NCBI RefSeq assembly: GCF_002960625.1
Contig: NZ_POJH01000048.1
Coordinates: forward strand, 1-64,000
DNA from: Streptococcus suis
GTDB lineage: Bacteria > Bacillota > Bacilli > Lactobacillales > Streptococcaceae
Length of the DNA: 64,000 nucleotides
Reading direction: 5' to 3'
A program made the translations under genes and the position numbers. Shown one piece after another: positions 55,869 through 64,000 of the stretch; within the stretch, counting starts at the first letter, position 1; each line of letters starts with the position of its first letter. The notes beneath the pieces are model-generated. The model made no database searches and was not told the origin of the DNA. It saw only the letters and a list, made by a program, of their open reading frames with translations.

Positions 55869-57210
55869 TCAATTACGTTATTTAATTACAACAGCAGAGT
55901 TTTGGTTTGTTGTTATTCTCATTGGTTTTTTGATTGCATTGACGGTCTTGTTGATTGAAAACCATAGGGATAATAAGCAAATCAAACAGCTCAATCAGCG
56001 TGTAAAAGCCTTGATGGATGGCGATTATACGGAGGTCTTGGATATGAGAGGCAGTCCGGAAATTACGGACATGGCCAACTCGCTCAATGATCTGTCGGAA
56101 GTCATCCGTCTAACTCATGATAGCTTAGAACAAGAGAAAACCCGTCTGAGTTCCATTCTTTCTTATATGAGTGATGGGGTCATTGCGACGGATCGAGTTG
56201 GTCGGATTATCATGATCAATGATATGGCACAAAAGCAATTGGGGCTAGCCGGTAAGAAACAGGAGCCCTTGCAGATATTAGATGTTTTGGATATTAAGGA
56301 TCGGTATAGTCTGCGTGATTTGTTGGCACAAACACCTGAGATTGTCTTGGACCATACCAATGAGAACCAAGAATTTCTGACCCTTCGGGCCAATTTTGCG
56401 ACTATTCGGAGTGAGAGTGGCTTGATTTCCGGTCTTGTTGTTGTCTTGCATGATATGACCGAGCAGGCTAAGGAGGAACGGGAACGCCGTCTATTTGTAT
56501 CTAATGTCAGTCACGAACTCCGTACTCCGCTAACGTCTGTCAAGTCCTATCTAGAAGCCCTGGATGAGGGAGCCTTGACAGAATCGGTCGCTCCAAGTTT
56601 TGTCAAGGTATCTCTGGATGAAACCAACCGTATGATGAGGATGATTACGGACTTGCTCAGTCTATCAAGGATTGATAACCAGGTTGGTCAAATAGATGTC
56701 GAACTAATCAACTTTACAGCCTTTGTGACCTTTATCCTTAACCGTTTTGACCAGATGAAAAATGCTGAGTCAGATAAGGTTTATACCATTGTGCGTGACT
56801 ATCAAATCAGCCCTATTTGGGTGGAGATTGATACGGATAAGATGACCCAGGTGTTAGATAATATCTTAAACAATGCCATTAAGTATTCGCCTGATGGGGG
56901 GACCATTACCTTTAGTATGAAAACGACGGATAGTCAGTTGATTGTATCCATTTCTGATGAAGGGTTAGGCATTCCAAAGGCTGACCTACCTAAGATCTTT
57001 GACCGATTTTATCGTGTGGATAAGGCTCGTTCGCGTGCCCAGGGTGGTACCGGTCTAGGTTTGGCCATTGCCAAGGAAATCGTCAAGCAACACAAGGGCT
57101 TCATTTGGGCCAAGAGTGAATATGGACATGGCTCAACCTTTACCATCGTCTTGCCATACAGTAAGGATATTACAATGGATGAGTGGGATGATTCAGATGG
57201 AGAAGAATAG
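55861..57210 (+). CDS. vicK: VicK/WalK sensor histidine kinase
   Basis: A 449-residue kinase with the streptococcal layout: one membrane helix (about residues 13-33) and no large outer domain, then a HAMP segment, a PAS domain (about 95-200), a HisKA helix with His218 in [14 protein letters not shown], and a HATPase_c domain (N and G boxes, [11 protein letters not shown] and [13 protein letters not shown]). It phosphorylates VicR. Overlap with vicR ensures co-expression. Confidence 0.95.
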   Translation: MINQLRYLITTAEFWFVVILIGFLIALTVLLIENHRDNKQIKQLNQRVKALMDGDYTEVLDMRGSPEITDMANSLNDLSEVIRLTHDSLEQEKTRLSSILSYMSDGVIATDRVGRIIMINDMAQKQLGLAGKKQEPLQILDVLDIKDRYSLRDLLAQTPEIVLDHTNENQEFLTLRANFATIRSESGLISGLVVVLHDMTEQAKEERERRLFVSNVSHELRTPLTSVKSYLEALDEGALTESVAPSFVKVSLDETNRMMRMITDLLSLSRIDNQVGQIDVELINFTAFVTFILNRFDQMKNAESDKVYTIVRDYQISPIWVEIDTDKMTQVLDNILNNAIKYSPDGGTITFSMKTTDSQLIVSISDEGLGIPKADLPKIFDRFYRVDKARSRAQGGTGLGLAIAKEIVKQHKGFIWAKSEYGHGSTFTIVLPYSKDITMDEWDDSDGEE

Positions 57211-57216
57211 GGGAAT

Positions 57217-58020
57217 ATGATCGGAAAAGGATTTAATTACAGTATTTTGGCATCGGGATCCAGTGGGAATTGCTTTTATTTGGAAACGGATAAGAAGAAG
57301 ATCTTGGTAGATGCTGGCTTATCAGGAAAAAAGATTACCAGCCTTTTGGCAGAAATTGACCGCAAGCCAGAAGACATTGATGCCATTCTAGTGACGCATG
57401 AACATAGTGATCACATCCATGGTATTGGTGTTTTAGCTCGTAAATATGGTATGGATATTTATGCCAATGAATTGACCTGGCAGGCTATGGAGAGCAAATT
57501 GGGCAAGATTGATGTCGCTCAAAAACATATCTTCGAATTGGGTTCTATGAAGACTTTTGGCGACCTAGATATTGAGTCCTTTGGAGTTAGCCATGATGCG
57601 GCCTGTCCTCAATTTTACCGTTTTATGAAGGATGACAAATCCTTTGTTATGTTGACGGATACTGGATATGTCAGCGATCGAATGGCTGGGATTGTGGCCA
57701 ATGCAGATGCCTATTTGATTGAGTCTAATCATGATGTTGAAATCTTGCGTGTGGGTTCTTATTCTTGGAACCTCAAGCAACGGATTTTGTCTGATAAGGG
57801 GCACCTTTGTAACGAGGATGGTGCTGATGCCATGATTCGCTCACTAGGAAATCGGACTAAAAAGATTTACCTTGGGCATTTATCAAAGGAAAACAATATC
57901 AAGGAATTGGCTCACATGACCATGGTTAATCAGTTGGCGCAGGCTGATTTAGGAGTTGGAGTGGATTTCCAAGTCTATGATACCTCGCCAGATACAGCGA
58001 CGCCATTGACCAAGATTTGA
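57217..58020 (+). CDS. vicX: VicX/WalJ metallo-beta-lactamase-fold protein
   Basis: A 267-residue metal-dependent hydrolase with the HxHxDH motif VTHEHSDHIHG near residue 63, and further metal ligands in SHDAACP and LGHLSKENN. Homologues (WalJ/YycJ) are encoded with the VicRK system and have been linked to DNA metabolism and cell-wall homeostasis. It lies six bases after vicK and completes the vicRKX operon. Confidence 0.93.
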   Translation: MIGKGFNYSILASGSSGNCFYLETDKKKILVDAGLSGKKITSLLAEIDRKPEDIDAILVTHEHSDHIHGIGVLARKYGMDIYANELTWQAMESKLGKIDVAQKHIFELGSMKTFGDLDIESFGVSHDAACPQFYRFMKDDKSFVMLTDTGYVSDRMAGIVANADAYLIESNHDVEILRVGSYSWNLKQRILSDKGHLCNEDGADAMIRSLGNRTKKIYLGHLSKENNIKELAHMTMVNQLAQADLGVGVDFQVYDTSPDTATPLTKI

Positions 58021-58028
58021 CAAATTCA

Positions 58029-58056
58029 TTGAACTTGTTTAGAATAAATATATAAA
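58029..58056 (+). promoter_or_regulatory. Promoter of the srpA-type gene
   Basis: TTGAAC (58029-58034), 16 bases, TATAAA (58051-58056). It lies 9 bases after the vicX stop, and drives a leader of over 200 bases. Confidence 0.65.
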
Positions 58057-58075
58057 ATACGTGAGGTGAAGTTAC

Positions 58076-58087
58076 ATGAATAATTAA
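58076..58087 (+). CDS. Three-codon leader peptide (MNN)
   Basis: ATG-AAT-AAT-TAA is preceded by the Shine-Dalgarno GAGGTG (58063-58068) at normal spacing. Its stop is followed at once by a segment (58085-58099, TAAGCTGCTTATTAG) able to pair with 58157-58170. Ribosome stalling on such mini-ORFs controls several ABC-F antibiotic-resistance genes. Confidence 0.5.
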   Translation: MNN

Positions 58088-58156
58088 GCTGCTTATTAGT
58101 CGTTCTTAAAAATTGTAGTGAGGTTATATTAACCGAGAATACAAGGGATAAAACTG

Positions 58157-58223
58157 CTCATAAGGGCTTAGTATTCGTGTGACTTTTTCCATAGGGAAAG
58201 GTCATGTTTTGCATGGCTTTTTT
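58157..58223 (+). promoter_or_regulatory. Transcription attenuator before the srpA-type gene
   Basis: AAAGGTCATG (58197-58206) pairs with CATGGCTTTT to form a terminator ending in a T run (58212-58223). The competing stem GACTTTTTCC (58181-58190) with GGGAAAGGTC (58194-58203) shares bases with it, and 58157-58170 can pair with the region after the leader peptide. The arrangement fits drug-induced antitermination. Confidence 0.6.
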
Positions 58224-58277
58224 CTTGTGTCATTTTTTGAAGAATAGAAGCCCTTTTTGTGAAGAAAAGAGGTCTAT

Positions 58278-59663
58278 ATGGAAATGATAAAATGTATTCA
58301 ATTAGAGAAGGAATTTGCGGGACGAAGTTTGTTTACAATCAAGCAGTTGAGCCTGCAAGCTGGTCAGAAGGTTGGTCTGGTTGGACATAACGGTGTTGGC
58401 AAGTCCACGTTTTTGAAAATCTTACTAGGACTGGATAGGGATTTTGCTGGTCAGATTGAGGTAAAAACAGACTGGGCCTATGTACCCCAGTTACAGGAGA
58501 GGAGCTCGCTTTCAGGTGGGGAACAGGTTTGGAAGTCTATTCAAGAGGCTTTTGCCCAAAGACCGCAGTTGTTAATCATGGATGAACCGACTGCCAATCT
58601 GGATCAAGAACACCAGGAAAAGCTAATCAAACAAATCAAACGCTATCGTGGCAGTCTACTGGTTGTCAGTCATGATCGGCATTTTCTCAATCAAATAGCC
58701 AGTCACATTTGGCATTTGGAAGAAGGAACTATTCAGGTTTATCCTGGGAATTACGAGGCGTTTGTAGAAAGTCGCCGAGCTAGGCGAGAAGAACAGCAAC
58801 AGGCCTATGAAGCCTATCAGAAAAAAGTCGCTCAACTAAAAAAAGCCCAGCAAGAGCGTCAGGCAAAGGCACATAAGATGGAGAAGAGAAAGAAAGGTGT
58901 TTCATCGTCCGAGTGGAAGGTTAAAGCCATGATGGGTTCCTATGACAGTCAAGCCAAGTCTATGGCCAAGACTGCCAAGCATTTGGAAAAACGGATGGAG
59001 CGTTTGGAAAAGGTTGAACAACCTAGAAAGGAAACGTGGGTAAAGATGGAAGCGAAAGGTGCCTTGGATACTGGTCTTCACAGTCTCTTTCGCTTGCAGG
59101 ATGGACAGCTGTGGATTGGGGAAAAGTATTTATTTGATTTTCCTCAGCTTGGTATGACTTTTGGGGATAAACTAGCTTTGGTTGGGTCAAATGGTTCTGG
59201 CAAAACAAGCTTTGTTCGGAAACTGATTTCAAAAGAATTAGAAGGTTACTACAATCCAAAATTAAAAATTGCTTATTTCTCCCAGGATTTGACAAGTCTC
59301 AATGAAGAAGAAACAGCCTTTGTGAATGCTAGCTCGACATCGCTTCAAGATAAGGTAACGGTTCTCAATTTATTGGGCATGTTGGGACTCTCTTACGATA
59401 AGGCTCAGCAGAAGGTGGCAAATCTGTCTGGTGGTGAACGTGTTCGGCTTTCCTTGGCCAAGGTCTTGTTATCGGATGCAAATCTTTTGATAGTAGATGA
59501 GCCAACAAACTATTTGGACCTTACAGCCATCGAAGCTCTGGAGAAATTTTTGCAGGAATACCAGGGAAGTGTCCTCCTGATTTCCCATGATCAGCGGTTT
59601 GTTGAGAGTGTTGTGCACAGAAAATGGCTGGTTGAGAATTGTCAGCTTGTTCAACGTTTATAG
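58278..59663 (+). CDS. srpA: ABC-F ribosomal protection protein, SrpA type
   Basis: A 461-residue soluble protein with two ABC ATPase domains and no membrane segment. Walker A sites are GHNGVGKST near residue 36 and GSNGSGKTS near 309. Signatures are LSGGEQVW and LSGGERVRL; Walker B sites are LLIMDEPTANLD and LLIVDEPTNYLD. The linker (about residues 165-260) is lysine-rich and coiled-coil. It matches antibiotic-resistance ABC-F proteins that remove lincosamides, pleuromutilins and streptogramin A from ribosomes; SrpA is reported from S. suis. The leader structure supports this role. Expressed upstream of pbp2b but with a separate leader. Confidence 0.85.
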   Translation: MEMIKCIQLEKEFAGRSLFTIKQLSLQAGQKVGLVGHNGVGKSTFLKILLGLDRDFAGQIEVKTDWAYVPQLQERSSLSGGEQVWKSIQEAFAQRPQLLIMDEPTANLDQEHQEKLIKQIKRYRGSLLVVSHDRHFLNQIASHIWHLEEGTIQVYPGNYEAFVESRRARREEQQQAYEAYQKKVAQLKKAQQERQAKAHKMEKRKKGVSSSEWKVKAMMGSYDSQAKSMAKTAKHLEKRMERLEKVEQPRKETWVKMEAKGALDTGLHSLFRLQDGQLWIGEKYLFDFPQLGMTFGDKLALVGSNGSGKTSFVRKLISKELEGYYNPKLKIAYFSQDLTSLNEEETAFVNASSTSLQDKVTVLNLLGMLGLSYDKAQQKVANLSGGERVRLSLAKVLLSDANLLIVDEPTNYLDLTAIEALEKFLQEYQGSVLLISHDQRFVESVVHRKWLVENCQLVQRL

Positions 59664-59755
59664 AGAAAATATTATTTGAATCGACAGTTGGGTCTCAAAA
59701 ATATTTTTCGCCTGTGGTATAATAAGAAGGATATTTCTAGAATGAGGTCGGTGAA

Positions 59756-61825
59756 TTGAAAAAAAGACAGGAACATTTGGTGGAGAATAATGGGAATTTT
59801 ATTTCCATCCGCTTGAATATTTTATTTTCTATCGTTATTTTCTTATTTTTGGTCTTGATTTTGCGTTTGGCAGACATGCAGATTGTCAATCATGATTTTT
59901 ATAGCAATAAGTTATCAACTGCTAGCCAAAAGATTATCAGCAATGGATCGGTTCGTGGGCAGATTTATGATGCGCAAGGTAAGCCGCTTGTGGAAAATCA
60001 GATTCAACAGGTCGTTTCCTTTACCCGTTCCAATAAGATGTCAGCCCAGGAAATGAAGGAAGTAGCAAATAAGCTCTTGCAATGGGTCAAGGTGTCTGAT
60101 GTTTCGGTAACGGAACGGGACAAGGCAGATTATTATTTGGCAGATACAGAGGTCTATAAGCAGGTTGTAGAGAAGCTGCCAAAAGATAAACTCTATGATT
60201 CGGATGGCAATTATCTGGAAGAAGCAACTATCTATGCCAATGCTGTTGAAAGTTTGTCTGAAGATGTGTTGAATTATTCGGAACAGGAAAATCAGGCCAT
60301 AGAACTATTTAAGCAAATGAATGGTGCTGCTTACTTCGCAACAGTAAACCTGGTAACAGACTCCTTGTCCGCAGAGCAGGTGGCTCATATTGTTGCCAAC
60401 GAATCTCAACTGCCTGGTATTTCTACGACCAATAACTGGCAGCGGAATATCCTACCGACCTCCTTGAGTTCGGTTATTGGAACGGTAACAAGTGAACAGG
60501 CAGGTTTGCCAGCCGAAGATGCAGAGTATTATTTGTCTAAAGGCTATTCGCCAAATGACCGAGTGGGAACTGCCTACCTCGAAAAGCAGTATGAAGAAGT
60601 CCTACAAGGACAACGTGAGAAAAAGGAAATCAATCTGGACCGAAATGGTAATGTGGAGAGTATTAAGACCATCCAAGAGGGTCAGCAAGGAAACAATATT
60701 AAACTAACCATTGATTTGGCCTTTCAAGATGGTGTCAATGCCATTTTGAAAAAATATTTTGAAAGCGAACTGTCTACAGGAAGTGCTCTTTATTCAGAAG
60801 GTGTTTATGCCGTAGCGCTGGAGCCAAGTACAGGTGCAGTCTTGGCCATGTCTGGCTACAGCCATGAAAAAGGGACGACTACGATTACTGAAGATGCTCT
60901 TGGCACCATCACAAGTGTTTTCACACCAGGTTCTATTGTCAAGGGTGCAACTATTTCATCTGGTTGGGAGAATGGCATTATCTCAGGAAATCAGGTATTA
61001 TTAGATGAACCGATTTATTTTGCAGGTTCAGCACCAATTACATCTTGGTGGGCCTATGGTAGTTTTAATATTGATGCGACAGAGGCTCTGGAATATTCTT
61101 CTAACGTCTACATGGTTAAGATTGCTTTGGGACTACTTGGTCAGACCTACTCAGCTAACATGTATTTGAATGATGGCGATACATTGACAAATGCCATGAC
61201 TAAGCTTCGTTCGACTTTTGCAGAGTATGGTTTAGGTGCGTCAACAGGAATTGACTTACCACTTGAATCAACAGGTTTCTTACCAGAAGAATATTCCACC
61301 GCAAACTTTATTATGAATGCATTTGGACAGTTTGATAACTATACACCGATGCAGATGGCTCAATATGTAGCGACAGTAGCAAATAATGGAAAAAGGATTT
61401 CTCCTCATCTTGTAGAAGGTATCTATGGAAATAATCCCCAAGGTGGATTGGGAGATTTGATTGAAACAGTTTCTGGTAAAGAGATGAATCAAGTCAATAT
61501 TTCAGCTGATGAAATGGCTCTCCTTCGTCAAGGATTTTATCAACTTGTAAATGGTGGAGGACGATTTAATACAGGTAGTGCTATCGGTCGTGGTGCGGCC
61601 GTGACCATCAGTGCCAAGACTGGTACTGCCGAAACTTATACTACAACTCCTTCAGGTGAAGTAGTAACTGCAGTAAATACCAACGTTGTTGCCTATGCAC
61701 CTAGTGATAATCCACAAATCGCAGTTGCAGTCGTACTTCCAAACTTGACTAACGAAAATTCTACAACAAAAGCAATTACAACAGAAATCATTAATTTATA
61801 CAATTCACTTTACCCAATGAACTAA
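59756..61825 (+). CDS. pbp2b: Penicillin-binding protein 2b
   Basis: A 689-residue class B transpeptidase with a membrane anchor (about residues 20-42), a pedestal domain and a catalytic domain. Active-site motifs are SIVK (residues 393-396, nucleophile Ser393), SSN (448-450) and KTG (621-623). It crosslinks peptidoglycan in elongation. Start is TTG at 59756, chosen because no in-frame ATG lies upstream. Residues near 478 (T), 511-512 (EE) and 514 (S) resemble substitutions reported in penicillin-nonsusceptible S. suis. A -10 (TATAAT, 59719-59724) lies upstream; recR follows in 8 bases. Confidence 0.93.
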   Translation: MKKRQEHLVENNGNFISIRLNILFSIVIFLFLVLILRLADMQIVNHDFYSNKLSTASQKIISNGSVRGQIYDAQGKPLVENQIQQVVSFTRSNKMSAQEMKEVANKLLQWVKVSDVSVTERDKADYYLADTEVYKQVVEKLPKDKLYDSDGNYLEEATIYANAVESLSEDVLNYSEQENQAIELFKQMNGAAYFATVNLVTDSLSAEQVAHIVANESQLPGISTTNNWQRNILPTSLSSVIGTVTSEQAGLPAEDAEYYLSKGYSPNDRVGTAYLEKQYEEVLQGQREKKEINLDRNGNVESIKTIQEGQQGNNIKLTIDLAFQDGVNAILKKYFESELSTGSALYSEGVYAVALEPSTGAVLAMSGYSHEKGTTTITEDALGTITSVFTPGSIVKGATISSGWENGIISGNQVLLDEPIYFAGSAPITSWWAYGSFNIDATEALEYSSNVYMVKIALGLLGQTYSANMYLNDGDTLTNAMTKLRSTFAEYGLGASTGIDLPLESTGFLPEEYSTANFIMNAFGQFDNYTPMQMAQYVATVANNGKRISPHLVEGIYGNNPQGGLGDLIETVSGKEMNQVNISADEMALLRQGFYQLVNGGGRFNTGSAIGRGAAVTISAKTGTAETYTTTPSGEVVTAVNTNVVAYAPSDNPQIAVAVVLPNLTNENSTTKAITTEIINLYNSLYPMN

Positions 61826-61833
61826 GGAGAATT

Positions 61834-62430
61834 ATGCTATATCCTACACCCATTGCCAAGTTGATTGACAGTTACTCCAAATTACCAGGAATCGGTATTA
61901 AGACAGCTACGCGGCTGGCCTTCTATACCATTGGTATGGAAGATGATGTGGTCAATGAATTTGCAAAAAATCTCTTGGCTGCCAAGAGGGATTTGACCTA
62001 TTGTTCGGTTTGTGGCAATCTGACAGACCAGGACCCTTGCGGTATTTGTCAAGATAGCAGTCGTGACCAGTCGACTATTTTAATTGTAGAAGACAGTCGA
62101 GATGTGACAGCCTTGGAAAATATCCAAGAATACCACGGTCTTTACCATGTCTTGCATGGCTTGATTTCCCCGATGAATGGTATTGGACCAGACGATATTA
62201 ACTTAAAGACCTTGCTAACTCGTCTGATGGAAAACGAAGTGACAGAAGTCATTGTTGCGACAAATGCAACAGCAGATGGTGAAGCGACATCCATGTACAT
62301 CTCACGTGTCCTAAAGCCAGCGGGAATCAAGGTTACTCGCTTGGCACGAGGATTGGCAGTCGGAAGTGACATTGAATACGCAGATGAAGTCACCCTCCTT
62401 CGTGCCATTGAGAACAGGACAGAATTGTAG
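61834..62430 (+). CDS. recR: Recombination protein RecR
   Basis: A 198-residue RecR acting in the RecFOR pathway that loads RecA on gapped DNA. It has an N-terminal helix-hairpin-helix ([15 protein letters not shown]), a four-cysteine zinc finger ([16 protein letters not shown] near residue 57), and a Toprim domain with [13 protein letters not shown]. Full length. It follows pbp2b by eight bases with AAGGAG upstream, the usual pbp2b-recR-ddl arrangement. Confidence 0.95.
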   Translation: MLYPTPIAKLIDSYSKLPGIGIKTATRLAFYTIGMEDDVVNEFAKNLLAAKRDLTYCSVCGNLTDQDPCGICQDSSRDQSTILIVEDSRDVTALENIQEYHGLYHVLHGLISPMNGIGPDDINLKTLLTRLMENEVTEVIVATNATADGEATSMYISRVLKPAGIKVTRLARGLAVGSDIEYADEVTLLRAIENRTEL

Positions 62431-62510
62431 TTTTTATCCATTAGAGAAGGCTTCAAACTCAAAATTATGCTATACTAAGTGTAGATTATCTAATTAGAAG
62501 AGGAATGTAT

Positions 62511-63557
62511 ATGTCAAAAGAAACCTTGATTTTACTCTATGGTGGTCGTTCAGCAGAACGTGAAGTATCTGTATTGTCTGCTGAAAGTGTGATGCGCGCC
62601 ATCAATTATGATAAATTTTTTGTAAAAACTTACTTTATCACTCAAACTGGTGATTTCATCAAGACGCAGGAATTTTCTCAAACACCATCTGCTGATGAAA
62701 AACTGATGACCAATGCGACTATTGTTGTAGACCAACAAGTGCGTCCAAGTGATATTTACGAAGAAAATGCCGTTGTTTTCCCTGTCCTTCACGGACCAAT
62801 GGGAGAAGATGGCTCTATCCAAGGCTTCTTGGAAGTCCTTCGTATGCCCTATGTTGGCACCAATATCTTGTCTTCCAGCGTTGCTATGGACAAAATCACT
62901 ACTAAGCGTGTTCTTGAATCAGCAGGAATCTCCCAAGTACCTTATGTGGCAGTTATCGAGGGTGAAAATATCGATGATAAGATTGCAGAGATTGAAGGAA
63001 AATTGACCTATCCAGTCTTTGTTAAACCAGCCAACATGGGCTCCAGCGTTGGTATCTCCAAGGCAGAAGACTTGGCAGGCTTGCAGGCGGCGCTTGATGT
63101 GGCCTTCAAGTATGACAGCCGTGTTCTTGTTGAGCAAGGGGTTAACGCGCGTGAGATTGAGGTTGGTCTTTTGGGAAATGCTGACGTGAAAACGACACTT
63201 CCTGGCGAAGTAGTCAAAGACGTTGCTTTTTATGACTACGATGCCAAATACATCGACAACAAGATTACTATGGAAATCCCAGCTAAGATTGATGAGTCTA
63301 TCATGGATACCATGCGGGACAATGCTGCCAAGGCCTTTCGTGCTATCGGTGGTTGTGGTCTATCTCGCTGTGATTTCTTCTTAACAGAAGAGGGCGATAT
63401 CTTCCTCAACGAGCTTAACACTATGCCAGGCTTTACCCAGTGGTCTATGTACCCACTTCTTTGGGACAACATGGGACTGGCTTACCCAGACCTGATTGAA
63501 GAGTTAGTCAGCTTGGCTAAGGAAATGTTTGAAAAACGCGAAAGCCATTTGATTTAA
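62511..63557 (+). CDS. ddl: D-alanine-D-alanine ligase
   Basis: A 348-residue ATP-grasp enzyme that makes the D-Ala-D-Ala end of the peptidoglycan precursor. Key segments are [17 protein letters not shown] at the N-terminus, [13 protein letters not shown] near residue 88, [15 protein letters not shown] near 172, and [12 protein letters not shown] near 305 with magnesium ligands. The ATG at 62511 follows GAGGAATGT. A -10 (TATACT) lies near 62471. Confidence 0.95.
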   Translation: MSKETLILLYGGRSAEREVSVLSAESVMRAINYDKFFVKTYFITQTGDFIKTQEFSQTPSADEKLMTNATIVVDQQVRPSDIYEENAVVFPVLHGPMGEDGSIQGFLEVLRMPYVGTNILSSSVAMDKITTKRVLESAGISQVPYVAVIEGENIDDKIAEIEGKLTYPVFVKPANMGSSVGISKAEDLAGLQAALDVAFKYDSRVLVEQGVNAREIEVGLLGNADVKTTLPGEVVKDVAFYDYDAKYIDNKITMEIPAKIDESIMDTMRDNAAKAFRAIGGCGLSRCDFFLTEEGDIFLNELNTMPGFTQWSMYPLLWDNMGLAYPDLIEELVSLAKEMFEKRESHLI

Positions 63558-63648
63558 GTCGTTTGAAAAAGGTTGGAGAAAATCCAATCTTTTTCTTGCA
63601 AAGGGGGTCAAATAGGAATAGAATGAGGGCAAGTATCAGGAGGTGTCT

Positions 63649-64000
63649 ATGTATCAAACGACAGTAAGTGGAGAAAGTCTATTTCAAGCTATCTCTCAAG
63701 GCTATGGTGAACCAGTTCGTACCTTTGGGGTGACGGAGAAGGGAGAAACACCTGTTAGTCTAGTGAATATCGGTTTGGCAGCCTGTGTGACCATGTGTGT
63801 GCAGGGTTACTATGCCAGCCAAGAAGGCAATAACACCATGCCAGTTCAAGTGGCTTGTCAGTTGGAGGATAGAAGATTTGAACTACGCATTGCCGTGGCC
63901 GAGCAGGTTTCAGCTGAGAAGCAGGCGGCAATCTTGGCCTATGTGGACCAAAAGTGCAGGGTCAAAGCCCTCTTGCGTGATGATATCAGCTACCATATCG
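63649..64000 (+). CDS. OsmC-family protein (partial at right edge)
   Basis: Only the first 117 codons are in the window. MYQTTVSGESLFQAIS and the conserved SLVNIGLAACVTMCVQGYY fit the OsmC/Ohr/YhfA group; the cysteine in LAACVTM is the likely peroxidatic residue. OsmC proteins reduce organic peroxides with lipoyl or other thiol donors. AGGAGG (about 63638) precedes the ATG at 63649. The end lies beyond 64000. Confidence 0.8.
   Translation, partial: MYQTTVSGESLFQAISQGYGEPVRTFGVTEKGETPVSLVNIGLAACVTMCVQGYYASQEGNNTMPVQVACQLEDRRFELRIAVAEQVSAEKQAAILAYVDQKCRVKALLRDDISYHI

Overview
The window looks like the chromosome of a low-GC streptococcus, most probably Streptococcus suis. Three things suggest this: the arginine deiminase locus ordered flpS-arcA-arcB-arcC-arcD-arcT with a convergent argR, an SrpA-type ABC-F gene directly upstream of PBP2b, and several pneumococcus-style BOX elements. 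Other streptococcal signatures are L-lysine-type MurE, the vicRKX operon, and ccpA followed by the glycolipid synthases. The species call rests on recognised gene content and order; no database search was possible. No rRNA or tRNA gene was seen.

Region by region. 1-3030 is a nest of decayed insertion sequences: the end of an ISL3-family element cut into an IS66 transposase remnant, followed by an IS5-type element whose transposase has one in-frame stop. 3.1-9.4 kb holds a small membrane protein, an Rpn-type PD-(D/E)XK protein, UDP-galactopyranose mutase, a MarR regulator, a DUF5590 protein, an aminotransferase and asnS. 9.5-10.4 kb has an intergenic repeat and a RelBE-type toxin-antitoxin pair bracketed by two copies of one hairpin. 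10.5-13.6 kb is ridA-rapZ-yvcK-whiA. 13.7-22.1 kb is the arginine deiminase locus, with BOX elements upstream and inside it. 22.2-30.9 kb holds queA, nagB with two NagR-type operators, a glutathionyl-hydroquinone reductase, rsuA, a glutathione peroxidase and a siderophore-iron ABC importer. 31.4-36.9 kb holds divergent murE and polA, two lipoproteins and a CoA-binding protein. 37.8-40.4 kb is a broken flavin electron-transfer operon: the FMN-binding protein and the membrane reductase are disrupted, while the flavin transferase ApbE is intact. A probable structured non-coding RNA follows at about 40.5-40.65 kb. 40.9-51 kb holds a DUF975 protein, tgt, pepQ, ccpA, two diacylglycerol glycosyltransferases, a T-box leader, a broken MazG-like gene and thrS. 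51-58 kb holds an unknown exported protein, an amino-acid ABC importer and vicRKX. 58-64 kb holds srpA with an attenuator leader, pbp2b, recR, ddl and the start of an OsmC-family gene.

How the parts work together. The arc genes turn arginine into ornithine, ammonia, CO2 and ATP; FlpS, ArgR and CcpA are the expected regulators, and candidate sites for all three lie between flpS and arcA. Cell-envelope functions recur (glf, murE, lafA/lafB, vicRKX, pbp2b, ddl). Antibiotic-relevant features cluster at 58-62 kb: an attenuated ABC-F ribosome-protection gene, then a PBP2b with residues resembling a reported penicillin-nonsusceptibility pattern.

Most notable for follow-up: the structured RNA near 40.5 kb; seven genes whose -10 box sits 6-9 bases before the ATG, suggesting leaderless mRNAs; the thrS leader, where the T-box is followed by a broken gene and the Shine-Dalgarno is far from the start; the srpA leader with a three-codon upstream ORF; the decayed electron-transfer operon; and several repeat families.
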